Position numbers and translations under genes: made by a program
The notes under the pieces: generated by a model
Told to the model about the DNA's origin: nothing
Seen by the model: the letters and a program-made list of their open reading frames with translations, nothing else
Databases searched by the model: none
Part shown: piece after piece, positions 46,346 to 55,701 of the stretch
Position numbering within the stretch: position 1 is the stretch's first letter
Layout: every line of letters begins with the position of its first letter
Origin: Methylobacterium aquaticum
GTDB taxonomy: Bacteria > Pseudomonadota > Alphaproteobacteria > Rhizobiales > Beijerinckiaceae
Direction of reading: 5' to 3'
Length of the DNA stretch: 64,000 nucleotides
Assembly: GCF_016804325.1 (NCBI RefSeq)
Contig: NZ_CP043627.1
Span: 6,159,501-6,223,500, forward strand

Positions 46346-47109
46346 GGTTCGGCGACCGCGCCATCCTGGTCACGGGAGCGAGCCGCGGCATCGGTGCGGC
46401 CATCGCCACGGCCTTTGCGGCGCAAGGCGGGCTCGTCATCGTCAATTACCGCGAGAACGCTGCCGCCGCCGAGGCGGTGGCCGAACGCTGCCGGGCGCTC
46501 GGCGGCCAGGCCCTGGCGGTCGCTGCGGACGTGACCGATGCGGATGCGGTGGCTTTCCTCGCGGAAACGATCACCGAGGAGGTCGGCCGCCTCGACGCGA
46601 TCGTCAACAACGCCTTCGCGCCCTACCGCTTCGATCCGGATCGTCGGATGCGCTTCCGCGACGTGCCGTGGGAGTCCTACCAGCGCCAGTTCGACGGCGC
46701 GGTGCGGGCGGCCTACACGGTCGTCCAGGCGCTGCTGCCGCTGATGACCCGGCGCAGCGGCGGCGCCATCGTCAACCTGGCGAGCGACCTCGTGGCGCGC
46801 CCGAGCATCCCCTACCACGACTACACCACCGCGAAGGCGGCGTTGATCGGCTTCAGCCGCAACCTCGCGGCCGAGCTCGGGCCGATCGGCGTGCGGGTCA
46901 ATTGCGTGGCGCCGGGGCTGGTCACCGGGACCGATGCGAGCCGGGACACGCCGGAGGACGTGCGCGAGGCGCTGATCGCCCAGACCCCGCTGCGCCGCCT
47001 CGCGACGCCGGAGGACGTGGCCGGGCCGGTGCTCTTCCTCGCCGGAGAGGAGAGCCGGTTCGTGACCGGGCAGGTGCTGACCGTGGATGGGGGGTTGGTG
47101 ATGGGGTGA
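46342..47109 (+). CDS. Short-chain dehydrogenase/reductase (FabG-like)
   Basis: This 255-residue classical SDR has the dinucleotide motif TGASRGIGAAIA, the NNAF core motif, and the active-site Tyr-x-x-x-Lys in YHDYTTAKAALIG with an upstream Ser (VNLASD). Its ATG overlaps the binding-protein stop in an ATGA, and it is the last gene of the riboswitch operon. It is annotated by similarity as a 3-oxoacyl-ACP reductase type, but in this context a reductase of the aldehyde made by the LuxE/LuxC-like pair is an attractive role. That role is inference. Confidence 0.85.
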   Translation: MRFGDRAILVTGASRGIGAAIATAFAAQGGLVIVNYRENAAAAEAVAERCRALGGQALAVAADVTDADAVAFLAETITEEVGRLDAIVNNAFAPYRFDPDRRMRFRDVPWESYQRQFDGAVRAAYTVVQALLPLMTRRSGGAIVNLASDLVARPSIPYHDYTTAKAALIGFSRNLAAELGPIGVRVNCVAPGLVTGTDASRDTPEDVREALIAQTPLRRLATPEDVAGPVLFLAGEESRFVTGQVLTVDGGLVMG

Positions 47110-47276
47110 GGGATGGCGCGGCCGTCGACACGATCCACGGCGCAATGCTCGTCTTCCGGCTCCACCGTGTTCCGTGCCGAGGGAGCATTGGTCTAACGCC
47201 GCGCTTCCGCCTACACTTCCCCGCACCGCGACACGCCGCACGAGACGGCGGGGGCGGTCCGTCGGAGGAAAGGCCC

Positions 47277-48335
47277 ATGTTCGTCAACGCGCGCCGGCTC
47301 GGCCGGTTGGGCGGCGCCCTCGCGGGTGTGCTCGCCGTCACGTCGCTCGCGGCCCAGGACGCGCCGCCGCTGCAGGTGCCGGCCAAAAGCGTGCCGGTGC
47401 CCGCCGATGTCAGCCCGCAGATGGGCAGGATCATCGGCGCCCCCTTGCGCACCAACTGGAACATCCAGCCGAAGACCGGCGAGGAGTGGAAGCCGGTGGC
47501 GGAGGCCGGGGCCGCAAGCTTGCGCAAGCTGGTGCCCGGCATGCTCGAGCGGCTGAAGGTCACGGTCGAGCCGACCACCATCGACGGCGTGCGGGCCTAC
47601 ATCGTCACCCCGAAGGACCTCCGGCCGGAGAACCGCGACCGGCTCCTCGTCCACGTCCATGGCGGCTGCTACGTGCTCAATCCCGGCGAGGCCGGGCTGC
47701 CCGAGGCGATCTTCATGGCCGGGTTCGGCGGCTTCAAGGTCGTCTCGGTCGATTACCGCATGCCGCCGGAGGCGACCTATCCGGCCGCCCACGACGACGC
47801 CATGACCGTCTGGAAGGCGGTCACCCGCACGACCGACCCGAAGAAGACCGCGATCTTCGGCACCTCGGCCGGCGGGGCGCTGACGCTCGCGATGGTCCTG
47901 CGCGCCAAGCAGGAGGGGCTGCCGTTGCCGGCCGCGATCGCTCCCGGCACCCCGATGTCGGACACGACCAAGGTCGGCGACAGCTTCGTCACCAACGCGA
48001 TGCTCGACAACGTGCTGGTCTCCCCCGACGGCTTCTGCGACGCCGGCGCCAAGGTCTATGCCAACGGCCACGACCTGAAGGATCCGATGCTGTCGCCGGT
48101 CTATGGCGACATGCACGGCTTCCCGCCGACGATCCTGACGACGGGGACCCGGGACCTGCTCCTGTCGAACACCGTGCGAGTCCACCGCAAGCTGCGGGAC
48201 GCCGGGGTCGAGGCCTTTCTCCAGGTCGGCGAGGGACAGTCGCACGCCCACTACATCCGCGACGACACCGCGCCGGAGACGAAGGCGGTGTTCGAGGAGA
48301 TCACCCGGTTCTTCGACCGGCATCTGGCCCGCTGA
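47277..48335 (+). CDS. Secreted alpha/beta-hydrolase (HSL-type esterase)
   Basis: This 352-residue enzyme has the hormone-sensitive-lipase family pattern: oxyanion motif HVHGGCYVLNPG (HGG) and nucleophile Ser197 in GTSAGGALTLA, where the commoner form is GDSAGG; a His near the C-terminus (SHAHYIRDD) completes the triad. The N-terminus (NARRLGRLGGALAGVLAVTS) looks like a signal peptide. A GGAGGAAAGG site precedes the ATG. It is separated from the riboswitch operon by 167 bases and may be transcribed on its own. The substrate is unknown. Confidence 0.88.
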   Translation: MFVNARRLGRLGGALAGVLAVTSLAAQDAPPLQVPAKSVPVPADVSPQMGRIIGAPLRTNWNIQPKTGEEWKPVAEAGAASLRKLVPGMLERLKVTVEPTTIDGVRAYIVTPKDLRPENRDRLLVHVHGGCYVLNPGEAGLPEAIFMAGFGGFKVVSVDYRMPPEATYPAAHDDAMTVWKAVTRTTDPKKTAIFGTSAGGALTLAMVLRAKQEGLPLPAAIAPGTPMSDTTKVGDSFVTNAMLDNVLVSPDGFCDAGAKVYANGHDLKDPMLSPVYGDMHGFPPTILTTGTRDLLLSNTVRVHRKLRDAGVEAFLQVGEGQSHAHYIRDDTAPETKAVFEEITRFFDRHLAR

Positions 48336-48550
48336 GGCGGAGCGGCGGGACGCAGTCCCGCCGGGAGGGGCAGCGCGACGCTGATCCAGGGAGCGCTCTT
48401 CGTGGAGGTCGCGACTTCTCCGGAAGCGGCGTCCCCTCTCCCGGCCTGGCACGAGTGCTACGCACTCGCCGCAGGCCATCCTCCCCGCAGAGCGGGGAGG
48501 GGGAAACCCGCGCCTGATTCGTCGTCCCGGGGGCGGACGACGCAGAATCA

Positions 48551-48840
48551 TCAAGGGCTCGCCCGGCGCCCGTTGCCGAGCCCGCCCATCCCGCAGCCGA
48601 CGACATAGGCCGCCAGCATCAGGGCACCGCTCTCGACCCACAACCCCTCGCGCCCCGGCACGAGGCCGGCGAGGGCCGTGGCGGCGGTCGCGGCGGCGAG
48701 AAGCGCGATGAGGGCGGCGGCGAGGCGTGGGGCCCGGCCGGCGGGCAGGCCGGCCCAGAGGCCGGTGCCGATCCGATCACGAGCGCGGCGACGAGGCCCG
48801 GCCAGGCGGCGGACAGGAGGATGAGCACGACGGAACTCAC
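48551..48840 (-). pseudogene. Small two-helix membrane protein, frameshifted
   Basis: The GTG at 48840 overlaps the stop of the OmpA-like gene (GTGA). The frame reads SSVVLILLSAAWPGLVAALVIG and then must gain one base near 48773-48774 to continue as IGTGLWAGLPAGRAP and a second hydrophobic helix (LAAALIALLAAATAATALAG), ending GCGMGGLGNGRRASP. Restored, it has 96 residues. I do not recognise the family. Its coupling to the OmpA-like gene suggests an envelope role. Confidence 0.55.
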
Positions 48841-50699
48841 GAGCGCAGGGCGAAGGCGACCGTCCGGCGGTCGGTGGCGGCCTCGGCCGGTGCGGCGGCG
48901 ATGCGGGCGGCCGGAATGCCGGCCTTGAGCAGGTAATCGACGATCGCCGCGGCGCGCCGTTGCGGCAGGCCGGGATCCGGCATCGCGGGTGTCTCCGCGG
49001 GTTTCTCGGCCGCCGTCTCGGCGGGTTTCCCGGCCTGCCTGCCGGGCTTCGCCGCGGGCTTGCCCTTGGCGGGCGCGGGTCCGGGCGCTTCCTTGGCGGG
49101 CGGCGGCACGGTGCCGGGCGGATCGTCGTGGCCGGCGACCTCGATCCGGGCCTGCGGGCAGGCGCGGGCGAGGTCCGCGACACCGTCGAGGACGGGGTAG
49201 AAGGCGGCTTTCAGGTCGGCGCTGCCGGGATCGAAGCGCAAGGTCGGCTCCGTGGCGAGGGCCGCGAAGGTCCTGGCGCAGGAATCCGGGTTGCGGACGG
49301 GCGCGGCGCCGCGGGCATCGACCGCGACGTCGATCCGCCACCCGGGCGGCGCGATCCGCGCCGCCTCCGAGGCGATGCGGCGCGCGCTCTCGGGTAGAGC
49401 CCCTCGCCGGCGATGCGCAAGGACTGGTCGCGCACGCTCACCTCGCCCTCGGCGAGCTGGCCGAGCACCCCGATCCCGCGGTCAGCCCGTCGAGGAGGGC
49501 CGGCGGCGCGCCCTCGGCGAGCCGCGTGCGGTCGACGATCCGCTCGCCGTAGAGGTAGGGCCGGAGCGCCGCGCGAAGGGCCTGGCGCGCCTCGGCATCC
49601 GGCAGGTGGCCGGTGAGGGTGAAGGCGTCCGGCCCGCGCCGGACCGTCACGAGGTAGGGCGAGACCGGGCTCGCCGTGAGCGCGACCCTGCCGCGGGAGA
49701 CGCCCGCCGGCAGGCGGTCGGCCAGGGCCTCGGCCTCGCGCACGGCCTGGATGTCGACGGCGCCGCCCTCGATCGACAGGGCCGCGCCGTCGAGGGAGAC
49801 CCGTCCCTCCCGCACCAGTGCCAGGGCGGCGAAGGCGCGCTCGGTCAGCGCCCGCGGATCGATGCCGGCGGCGAGCCCGCGGGCGGTGCGCATCGCGTCG
49901 GTCACCGGGGCGCCGTCGGCGACGTGGCGCGCGGCCGCCAGGATCGCGGCCCGGTCGGCCTCGGAGACGGTATAGCCGTCGAGGCGGAGGCCGCCGGGGC
50001 CGCGGCTCGCCGACCAGGTGAAGGGCGAGACCAGGGCCGGCTCGACCGCGACCTCGCCGATCGTGAAGCCGGCGGGGGCCTGCGCGAGGTCGGATTTCAG
50101 GCCGGCATAGGCCTCGACGCTCGCCGCCTCGCCGCGGATGGAGAGGACGCGGTCGCGCATCGCCGCGGTGGCGCCGGGCTTCAGGTGCAGGACCTGCGCG
50201 ACGAGGAAGCGGGCAGCCTCGGAAAAGGTCTCGGGCGCCCCGCGGGCGGCCCGGGCGGTGTCGCGCAAGGTGAGCCCGGCGGGCAGGCCGGCGTTCAAGG
50301 CGCGGTCGAGGGCGGTGCGGCCGGTCTCCGCCGGGCGATGGCCGATGAGGTCGATCCGGTCCGGCGCGCGGAGGATCGCCGCCCAGGTGAAGGGCGAGAC
50401 CTCGGCGACGAGGCCGAGCCGGTCGAGGATGCGGCGGTGGCCCGGCAGGGCGGCGAGCGCCGCGCGGGCCTCGTCGAGGGCGGCCGGCATCGGCGCCTCG
50501 CCGCTCGCCAGGAGGTCGCGGCCCCGCCCTCGACCCGCAGCCACGGCTCGGCACCGTCGCGGCCGGTCCCCGCCGCGACCGTGGCGGCCGGCGCCTCCAG
50601 GGCGGCCTCGAGCCGGGGCTCGGCGAAGGACGTGGCGGCGACCCAGGCACCGGCGAGGAGGGGAAGGCCGGCGAGCCAGCCGATCGAGCGAAACGCCAC
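48837..50699 (-). pseudogene. OmpA-like envelope protein with BON-like repeats, three frameshifts
   Basis: Restored, the protein has about 621 residues: an N-terminal membrane anchor (GWLAGLPLLAGAWVAA), at least three internal repeats built around VSPFTW-x4-RGPD and a LxG-hx-P step (about 50280-50420, 49940-50060, 49560-49690), and a C-terminal OmpA-type peptidoglycan-binding domain (LRFDPGSADLKAAFYPVLDG, ARIEVAGHDD). The frame breaks at G/C runs 50522-50525, 49475-49477 and 49392-49394, each mended by one added base. The GTG at 50699 with an upstream GAGG is the likely start. It may be a real gene damaged by sequencing error or a decaying one. Confidence 0.7.
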
Positions 50700-50812
50700 A
50701 CGGAACCTCGTCGCGGAATGCGCGCGGCGGGGATGTTTATCACGCGCGGGCGCCACCCTGGCGCCGGTTTCCGGCATCAGCAAGGCGCGCCGGCCGCGCG
50801 GGACATCGACAG

Positions 50813-50842
50813 AAAAAAGGGCCCCGGCCGGAGCCGGGACCC
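50813..50842 (-). terminator. Intrinsic terminator of the porin gene
   Basis: On the minus strand a 10-bp stem with one G-U pair (50842-50833 with 50828-50819) and a UCCG loop ends in six U (50818-50813). A second perfect 13-bp hairpin with a four-base loop (50853-50865 with 50870-50882) lies just after the stop codon and probably protects the mRNA 3' end. Confidence 0.92.
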
Positions 50843-50886
50843 TGACAGGTGTCGGATGCGGCTCCCGACGGAGCCGCATCCGGACC

Positions 50887-52521
50887 TTAGAAGTCGCGCT
50901 GGACGCGCATGCGGACCTGGAACGTGTCCGCGTAGTTGGTGGTCGGCAGCACCGCGCCGTTGGCAGCGACCGGCAGGCCGGCCGCGTTCACGCCGGCAGC
51001 GACGCCACCCGGAGCCTTGTTCTGGTCGATGACGCGGCCGTTCTTGATGTCGACGCGGTTGTAGAGACCCTCGACGCCGATATCGAGATCCTTGACCGGC
51101 GACCAGATGATGCTCGCACCGGCAACGAGCTGGCTGGTGTCGCGCAGGGACGCGCTGAACAGCGAGACGCCGGGGCTGTTGACCGGATTGCCGAGGCCGT
51201 TGAAATTCAGGCCGCCGAGGAGCGCGCGGCTGGTCTTGCCGAACGACATCTCGCCGTAGCTGCCGATGAGCGCCGACCGCCACTCGGGCGTCCAATAGTG
51301 CAGGTACGAACCGACCACCGTCCAGCTGGTCGACAGCTCCATCTTCCCGGTGATCGGGTTGACGGCGGCGTCGGCGAAGAAGGTCGGGAACGGCGCGCCC
51401 TGGGTGTTGCCGGCGCTGACGGTGTAGCCGCCGATATACGAGGAGTAGCCGGTATAGAGCTGGGCTCCCTCGCCGTACGAACCCTGCAGGTACAGGGAGT
51501 CGCCCGGAGCGATGAACGGCAGGTTGAACTTCAGGCCGCCCTGGACCGCCCAGCCGTATTCGGTGCCGATGCGGGGCGTCACGACCGAGCCGGGGGCGAT
51601 CGTCGCGCCGCCGAAGGTCAGGACCGTCGAGGCGTTGCCGGCGTTCAACTCATGCACGGCGGCCGAGAGCTGGGCCGAGCCCCAGGCGGCGTCGTAGCGC
51701 AGCGCGCCGACGAAGTCGGGCATGCGCGAGGCCTGGCGCACGTCGTAGAACGCCTCGCCGATCGGCACGCCGGCCGCGTTGTTGACCAGGACCGGGGTCA
51801 GGTTGGCGGAGGCCGCGGTGAAGATCTGGAACTGGCTCGCCGCGTTGCCGGCGGTGGCCGTGCCGAACAGCGGGGTCTTGCGGAAGATCGGGTCTTCGAC
51901 CGACAGCGTCGCCGAGAAGCCGTTCCCGAAGGTCGCGGTGTAGGCGAGCAGGTTGGTCGAGGCGACGTCCGAGCCCAGCGAGGTGCCGATGATCTCGAAG
52001 TCGTGGGCGTAGAAGTCGTAGAACGAGGCCGCGCGACCGGCGGTAAGGCCGGCGAACTGGATGAAGGCCTTGTCGACGTTCACGAATTGCTGGGCGCGGG
52101 AGAACGTGTCGACGCCAGTCGCCGTGTAGGCGCGGGCGATGCGCTCCTGGGTACCCGACTTCAGGTAGGCGCCGGTGCGGCTCGACATGTCGAAGCGCAC
52201 GAAGGCGCGCAGCGTGCCGTAGGCCGTCTGGGTGCGGGCGTCGACGTTGAGACGACCCAGGCCCTGATAGCCCATCAGGTCGCCGTTGTTGCTCGACCGC
52301 GAGTAGCCCTGCGAGTAGCCGGCCTCGAAGCGGGCGCGGCCGGACACGCGCATGCAGGTGTCGGTACCGGGAATGAAGAAGAAGCCGGCCCCGTAGGCCG
52401 AGCAGACACGAACGTATTCGACAGGCGCCGCCTTCTTGATCGGCAGATCGGCAGCCTGCGCCCCCGCGACGAGGGTCAGGCCGGCAGCCGAACCCAGCAG
52501 AAGGCTCTTCACGAGCTTCAT
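50887..52521 (-). CDS. Outer-membrane porin (Hyphomicrobiales Omp2/PF02530 type)
   Basis: This 544-residue protein forms a beta-barrel channel. It has a signal peptide (MKLVKSLLLGSAAGLTLVAG, cleaved after AQA), then ADLPIKKAAPVEYVRVCSAY with GAGFFFIPGTDTCMRVSGRA; the cysteine pair is characteristic of these porins. The remainder alternates short aromatic-flanked strands and ends in Phe (RMRVQRDF), the sorting signal for barrel assembly. A GGAGG site precedes the ATG. It stands alone with a strong terminator, as expected for an abundant protein. Confidence 0.93.
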   Translation of the reverse strand: MKLVKSLLLGSAAGLTLVAGAQAADLPIKKAAPVEYVRVCSAYGAGFFFIPGTDTCMRVSGRARFEAGYSQGYSRSSNNGDLMGYQGLGRLNVDARTQTAYGTLRAFVRFDMSSRTGAYLKSGTQERIARAYTATGVDTFSRAQQFVNVDKAFIQFAGLTAGRAASFYDFYAHDFEIIGTSLGSDVASTNLLAYTATFGNGFSATLSVEDPIFRKTPLFGTATAGNAASQFQIFTAASANLTPVLVNNAAGVPIGEAFYDVRQASRMPDFVGALRYDAAWGSAQLSAAVHELNAGNASTVLTFGGATIAPGSVVTPRIGTEYGWAVQGGLKFNLPFIAPGDSLYLQGSYGEGAQLYTGYSSYIGGYTVSAGNTQGAPFPTFFADAAVNPITGKMELSTSWTVVGSYLHYWTPEWRSALIGSYGEMSFGKTSRALLGGLNFNGLGNPVNSPGVSLFSASLRDTSQLVAGASIIWSPVKDLDIGVEGLYNRVDIKNGRVIDQNKAPGGVAAGVNAAGLPVAANGAVLPTTNYADTFQVRMRVQRDF

Positions 52522-52895
52522 CGAGACCTCCAAAGTTTCGAGACCCTGGGGGTGAACGACTGTGTCTCGACGAATGCCGAACCACGCCACTCTTATCCCC
52601 TGTGCCCGGCGCTCCCCTGTGGGGATGTCATCCGGGCCGCGCCGGGGTTGTCCCCGGCGCAGAGGCACCATGTGCGAGGCTCTAACGGCGATCAACCGGC
52701 ATCTGCGTCCGGGACGGCCAAGTCACCGGCTTTCGGCCTTAATGTTGCACGGACGCCACGAAACCTTACGCGGGTCAGCTAAATCCGGGGCCATGCGCGC
52801 GAGAACTGAGTTTTTCGCGCGCCTGCCTGTCATCTCTTGAACTGGATTCGGATCCGGCGAATACAACCTGTAGTATGGTCAGGCCGTACCGGAAC
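52522..52895. other. Intergenic region upstream of the porin
   Basis: No gene is supported. It holds the porin's promoter and leader. TCGAGAC is repeated at 52521-52527 and 52538-52544 and pairs with GTCTCGA at 52564-52570. Near the Uup end an 8-bp inverted repeat (52795-52802 with 52815-52822) with an AT-rich loop may mark the end of the uup transcript. Confidence 0.5.
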
Positions 52896-54710
52896 TCAGC
52901 CCTCCAGTTCCTCGCGCATCATCTCGAGTTCGAGCCAGCGCTCCTCGGCGCTCGCGAGGTCGGCCTCCGTCGTCGCCAGGGTGCGGGAGATCGCCTCGAA
53001 GCGGGCGGGATCCTTGGCGTAGAGGGTCGGGTCGTCGAGGGCGGTCCTCAGCTTCGCCCGGTTGCCCTCGAGCGCCGCCATCCGGGCCGGCAGGGTCTTC
53101 AACTCGTGCTGCTCGTTGAAGCCGAGGCGCTTCTTGGCCACCGGGCGGGCGGCGGGCTTCGGCGCGTCCTTCGCCTCCCTGCCCGCCTTGGGCGCCACGA
53201 CGCCGCGGGCCTGCACGCCGACGCCGCGCTGGGCGACCATGTCGCTGTAGCCGCCGGCATAGGCGACCCAGCGCCCCTCCCCTTCCGAGACCAGCACGGT
53301 GTCCACCACCCGGTCGAGGAAGTCGCGGTCGTGGCTGACCAGGATCAGGGTGCCGCCATACTCGCCGAGCATCTCCTGGAGCAGGTCGAGGGTCTCGAGG
53401 TCGAGGTCGTTGGTCGGCTCGTCGAGGACCAGGAGGTTGCCGGCTTCCGCCAGCGCCCGGGCCAGCAGCAGCCGGTTGCGCTCGCCGCCCGAGAGCACGC
53501 CCACCGGGGTGCGCGCCTGCTCGGGGGTGAACAGGAAGTCCTTCATGTAGCCGATGACGTGCCGGCTCTGGTTGCCGACCTGGACGGTGTCGCTGCCCCC
53601 GCCGGTCAGCACGTCGGCGACGGTGCGCTCGGGATCGAGCGCGCTGCGGCGCTGGTCGAGGAGGTTGAGGGTGACGTTGGCCCCCACCTTCACCGTTCCC
53701 GAATCGGGCGGGAGGCGGCCGGTGAGGAGATTGACGAGCGTCGTCTTGCCGGTGCCGTTGGCGCCGACGATGCCGAGCCGGTCGCCCTTGGCGATGCGCA
53801 AGGACAGGTCGCGCACGATCGGGCGGTCGCCATAGGACTTGGCGACGTCCTTCGCCTCGACCACCAGGGTGCCGGAGGCCTCGGTCTCGCTCACCGTCAT
53901 CGTCGCGGCGCCGACCGGCCCGCGATGCTCGCGCGCCTGGCGGCGCAGGTCGTGCAGGCCGGCGAGCCGCTTGACGTTGCGCTTGCGCCGCGCGGTCACG
54001 CCGTAGCGCAGCCAGTCCTCTTCGGCGGCGATCTTGCGGTCGAGCTTGTGGCGATCGCGCTCCTCCTCCTCGAACACCTGGTCGCGCCAGCCCTCGAAGG
54101 CGGCAAAGCCCTGGTCGAGGCGCCGCGTCGTGCCGCGGTCGAGCCAGACGATCGAGCGCGACAGGGCTTCGAGGAAGCGCCGGTCGTGACTGATGAGGAC
54201 GAGCGCCGAGCGGCTGCCCTTCAGCTCGGCCTCCAGCCACTCGATCGCCGGCAGGTCGAGATGGTTGGTCGGCTCGTCGAGGAGCAGGATGTCGGGCTCG
54301 GGCGCGAGCGCCTGGGCGAGCGCCGCGCGGCGCGATTCGCCCCCCGACAGCCGGCTCGGATCCTCCTCGCCGGTCAACCCTAAGCTCTCCAGCAGGTAGC
54401 GCGCCCGGTAGATCTCGTCGCCCGGCCCCATCCCGGCCTCGACGAAGGACAGGGTGGTGTCGTGCCCGGAAAAGTCCGGCTCCTGGGCGAGGTAGCGGAC
54501 GGTCGTGCCGGGCTGGAGGAAGCGCACGCCCTTGTCGGGCTCGACCAGCCCGGCGGCGACCTTGAGCAGGGTCGACTTGCCCGAGCCGTTGCGGCCCACG
54601 AGGCAGGTGCGGTCGCCGGGAGCGAGGGACAGGTCGGCGCCATTGAGCAGCGGCGTGCCGCCGAAGGTGAGCGCGATGCCCTGGAGGGTGAGGAGCGGAG
54701 GAGCGGCCAT
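52896..54710 (-). CDS. uup: ABC-F family ATPase, Uup-like
   Basis: This 604-residue protein has two ABC domains (VGRNGSGKST and VGANGTGKTT for Walker A; LSGGESRRAALAQALA and LSGGERNRLLLARALA for signatures; DEPTNHLDL and DEPTNDLDL for Walker B) joined by a linker, and no membrane segments. The linker phrase EEDWLRYGVTARRKRNVKRL and a C-terminal coiled coil (about residues 525-600) identify the Uup subgroup, which acts on ribosomes or branched DNA. Family size fits. Confidence 0.92.
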   Translation of the reverse strand: MAAPPLLTLQGIALTFGGTPLLNGADLSLAPGDRTCLVGRNGSGKSTLLKVAAGLVEPDKGVRFLQPGTTVRYLAQEPDFSGHDTTLSFVEAGMGPGDEIYRARYLLESLGLTGEEDPSRLSGGESRRAALAQALAPEPDILLLDEPTNHLDLPAIEWLEAELKGSRSALVLISHDRRFLEALSRSIVWLDRGTTRRLDQGFAAFEGWRDQVFEEEERDRHKLDRKIAAEEDWLRYGVTARRKRNVKRLAGLHDLRRQAREHRGPVGAATMTVSETEASGTLVVEAKDVAKSYGDRPIVRDLSLRIAKGDRLGIVGANGTGKTTLVNLLTGRLPPDSGTVKVGANVTLNLLDQRRSALDPERTVADVLTGGGSDTVQVGNQSRHVIGYMKDFLFTPEQARTPVGVLSGGERNRLLLARALAEAGNLLVLDEPTNDLDLETLDLLQEMLGEYGGTLILVSHDRDFLDRVVDTVLVSEGEGRWVAYAGGYSDMVAQRGVGVQARGVVAPKAGREAKDAPKPAARPVAKKRLGFNEQHELKTLPARMAALEGNRAKLRTALDDPTLYAKDPARFEAISRTLATTEADLASAEERWLELEMMREELEG

Positions 54711-54811
54711 GGCCGGGGGATACGGCAGCCGTTCGGGAAAGGCGAGCCCGGGCGGGGGCGTCTTGTGCGCCGTGCGGCCTTGACCCAGCAGGAGGAGACA
54801 GCACGGCTTCG

Positions 54812-55315
54812 ATGGCGCGGGGATGCGTGGCGGATCGCAAGATCAGGACCCGCGAGCACGTCATCGCAGCCATGAGCCTACACCACGTCGGCTCCATCGT
54901 TGCGAAGGCCGGCCATGTTCTCGATGTTCCGGCAGCTGATTACGGCATCGATGGACTGATCACGACCTTCGACGCCGATGGCAGCATCGAGAGCGGTTAT
55001 ATCTCGCTGCAACTCAAGGCGACAGACCACCTCACGGTCCGGAGAGATGGCGGCATCGCTGTCCGGATCGATCTGCGCGACATCGATTTCTGGCTGGCAG
55101 ATTTCTTTCCGGTGATCGTCGTGATGTTCGACGCCCGAGTGGAGATAGGCTACTATCTGGTCGTGCAAGATTACTTCAAGGCGCATCCGCTCACGGCAGC
55201 CCAACGACGGCGTGCCACGCTGACCGTCCACATCGACCCGGAGGCGATCGTGAGCGATAGTATGGTCCGGTCGTGGCGGGACCTGAAGACCGGGCACAGA
55301 AAGGCGCGGGCATGA
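54812..55315 (+). CDS. DUF4365 domain protein (nuclease-like fold)
   Basis: This 167-residue protein has the DUF4365 pattern: REHVIAAMSLHHVGSIVAKA helix, then YGIDGLITTFD and YISLQLKATDHL. The Asp in YGIDG and the Gln-x-Lys in SLQLKA resemble a PD-(D/E)xK nuclease core. Proteins of this family occur in defence and mobile contexts, but this one has no established function. The stop overlaps the next gene's start (ATGA). A GTG at 54827 is an alternative start with a better-placed GGGGA site. It is divergent from uup with a 100-base gap. Confidence 0.8.
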   Translation: MARGCVADRKIRTREHVIAAMSLHHVGSIVAKAGHVLDVPAADYGIDGLITTFDADGSIESGYISLQLKATDHLTVRRDGGIAVRIDLRDIDFWLADFFPVIVVMFDARVEIGYYLVVQDYFKAHPLTAAQRRRATLTVHIDPEAIVSDSMVRSWRDLKTGHRKARA

Positions 55316-55701
55316 CGGACGTCCGGACGCAGACGGTCATCGACGCTCTGACGGAACTCGGCTTCGAGCGGAGAACGGCCAATGACAGCCATGCACTCTA
55401 CGATCATCCGGCCGGCGCGAGCGTATCGCTTCCCCACAACCGGCCTCACGTGTCCGGTGCGCTCCTGAAGGCGATCGAGCGTCAGGTGACGGGGTTCGGT
55501 ATCGCTCCGGCTCATGTCTTCGGTGAGACGATCCACGCCCCATTCCGGGTTGCTCCGGCAACCGACGAGGCCGGCGGCGGTTTGGCCGACTCGGCCGGTT
55601 CCGGGACCGCGCCGGCGCGATCCGCATTCGATCGCGAGACCGGCGGGCACAGGACCGCGAGCCCGCCGAAATCGCGCCGACGCCGTGCCGCCGCGCAATG
55701 A
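55312..55701 (+). CDS. HicA-like small protein
   Basis: Residues 5-62 match the HicA/YcfA double-stranded-RNA-binding-like fold: LTELGFERR, the conserved His in NDSHALYDHP, and VSLPHN followed by SGALLKAIERQV. HicA toxins cleave mRNA, and the His is the catalytic residue. Here about 65 extra residues follow, low in complexity and basic at the end (SRRRRAAAQ), which is unusual for HicA. No HicB gene is adjacent; the downstream partner looks like BrnA. The ATG overlaps the DUF4365 stop, and its own stop overlaps the next ATG. Confidence 0.7.
   Translation: MTDVRTQTVIDALTELGFERRTANDSHALYDHPAGASVSLPHNRPHVSGALLKAIERQVTGFGIAPAHVFGETIHAPFRVAPATDEAGGGLADSAGSGTAPARSAFDRETGGHRTASPPKSRRRRAAAQ

Noticed and set aside
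49252..52782. Very long open frames antisense to known genes (for example here on plus, 28189-31470 and 5795-8398 on minus)
   Set aside because: They are shadows typical of GC-rich DNA; the opposite strand encodes recognised proteins with proper motifs, and these translations are low-complexity Arg/Gly/Ala sequence.
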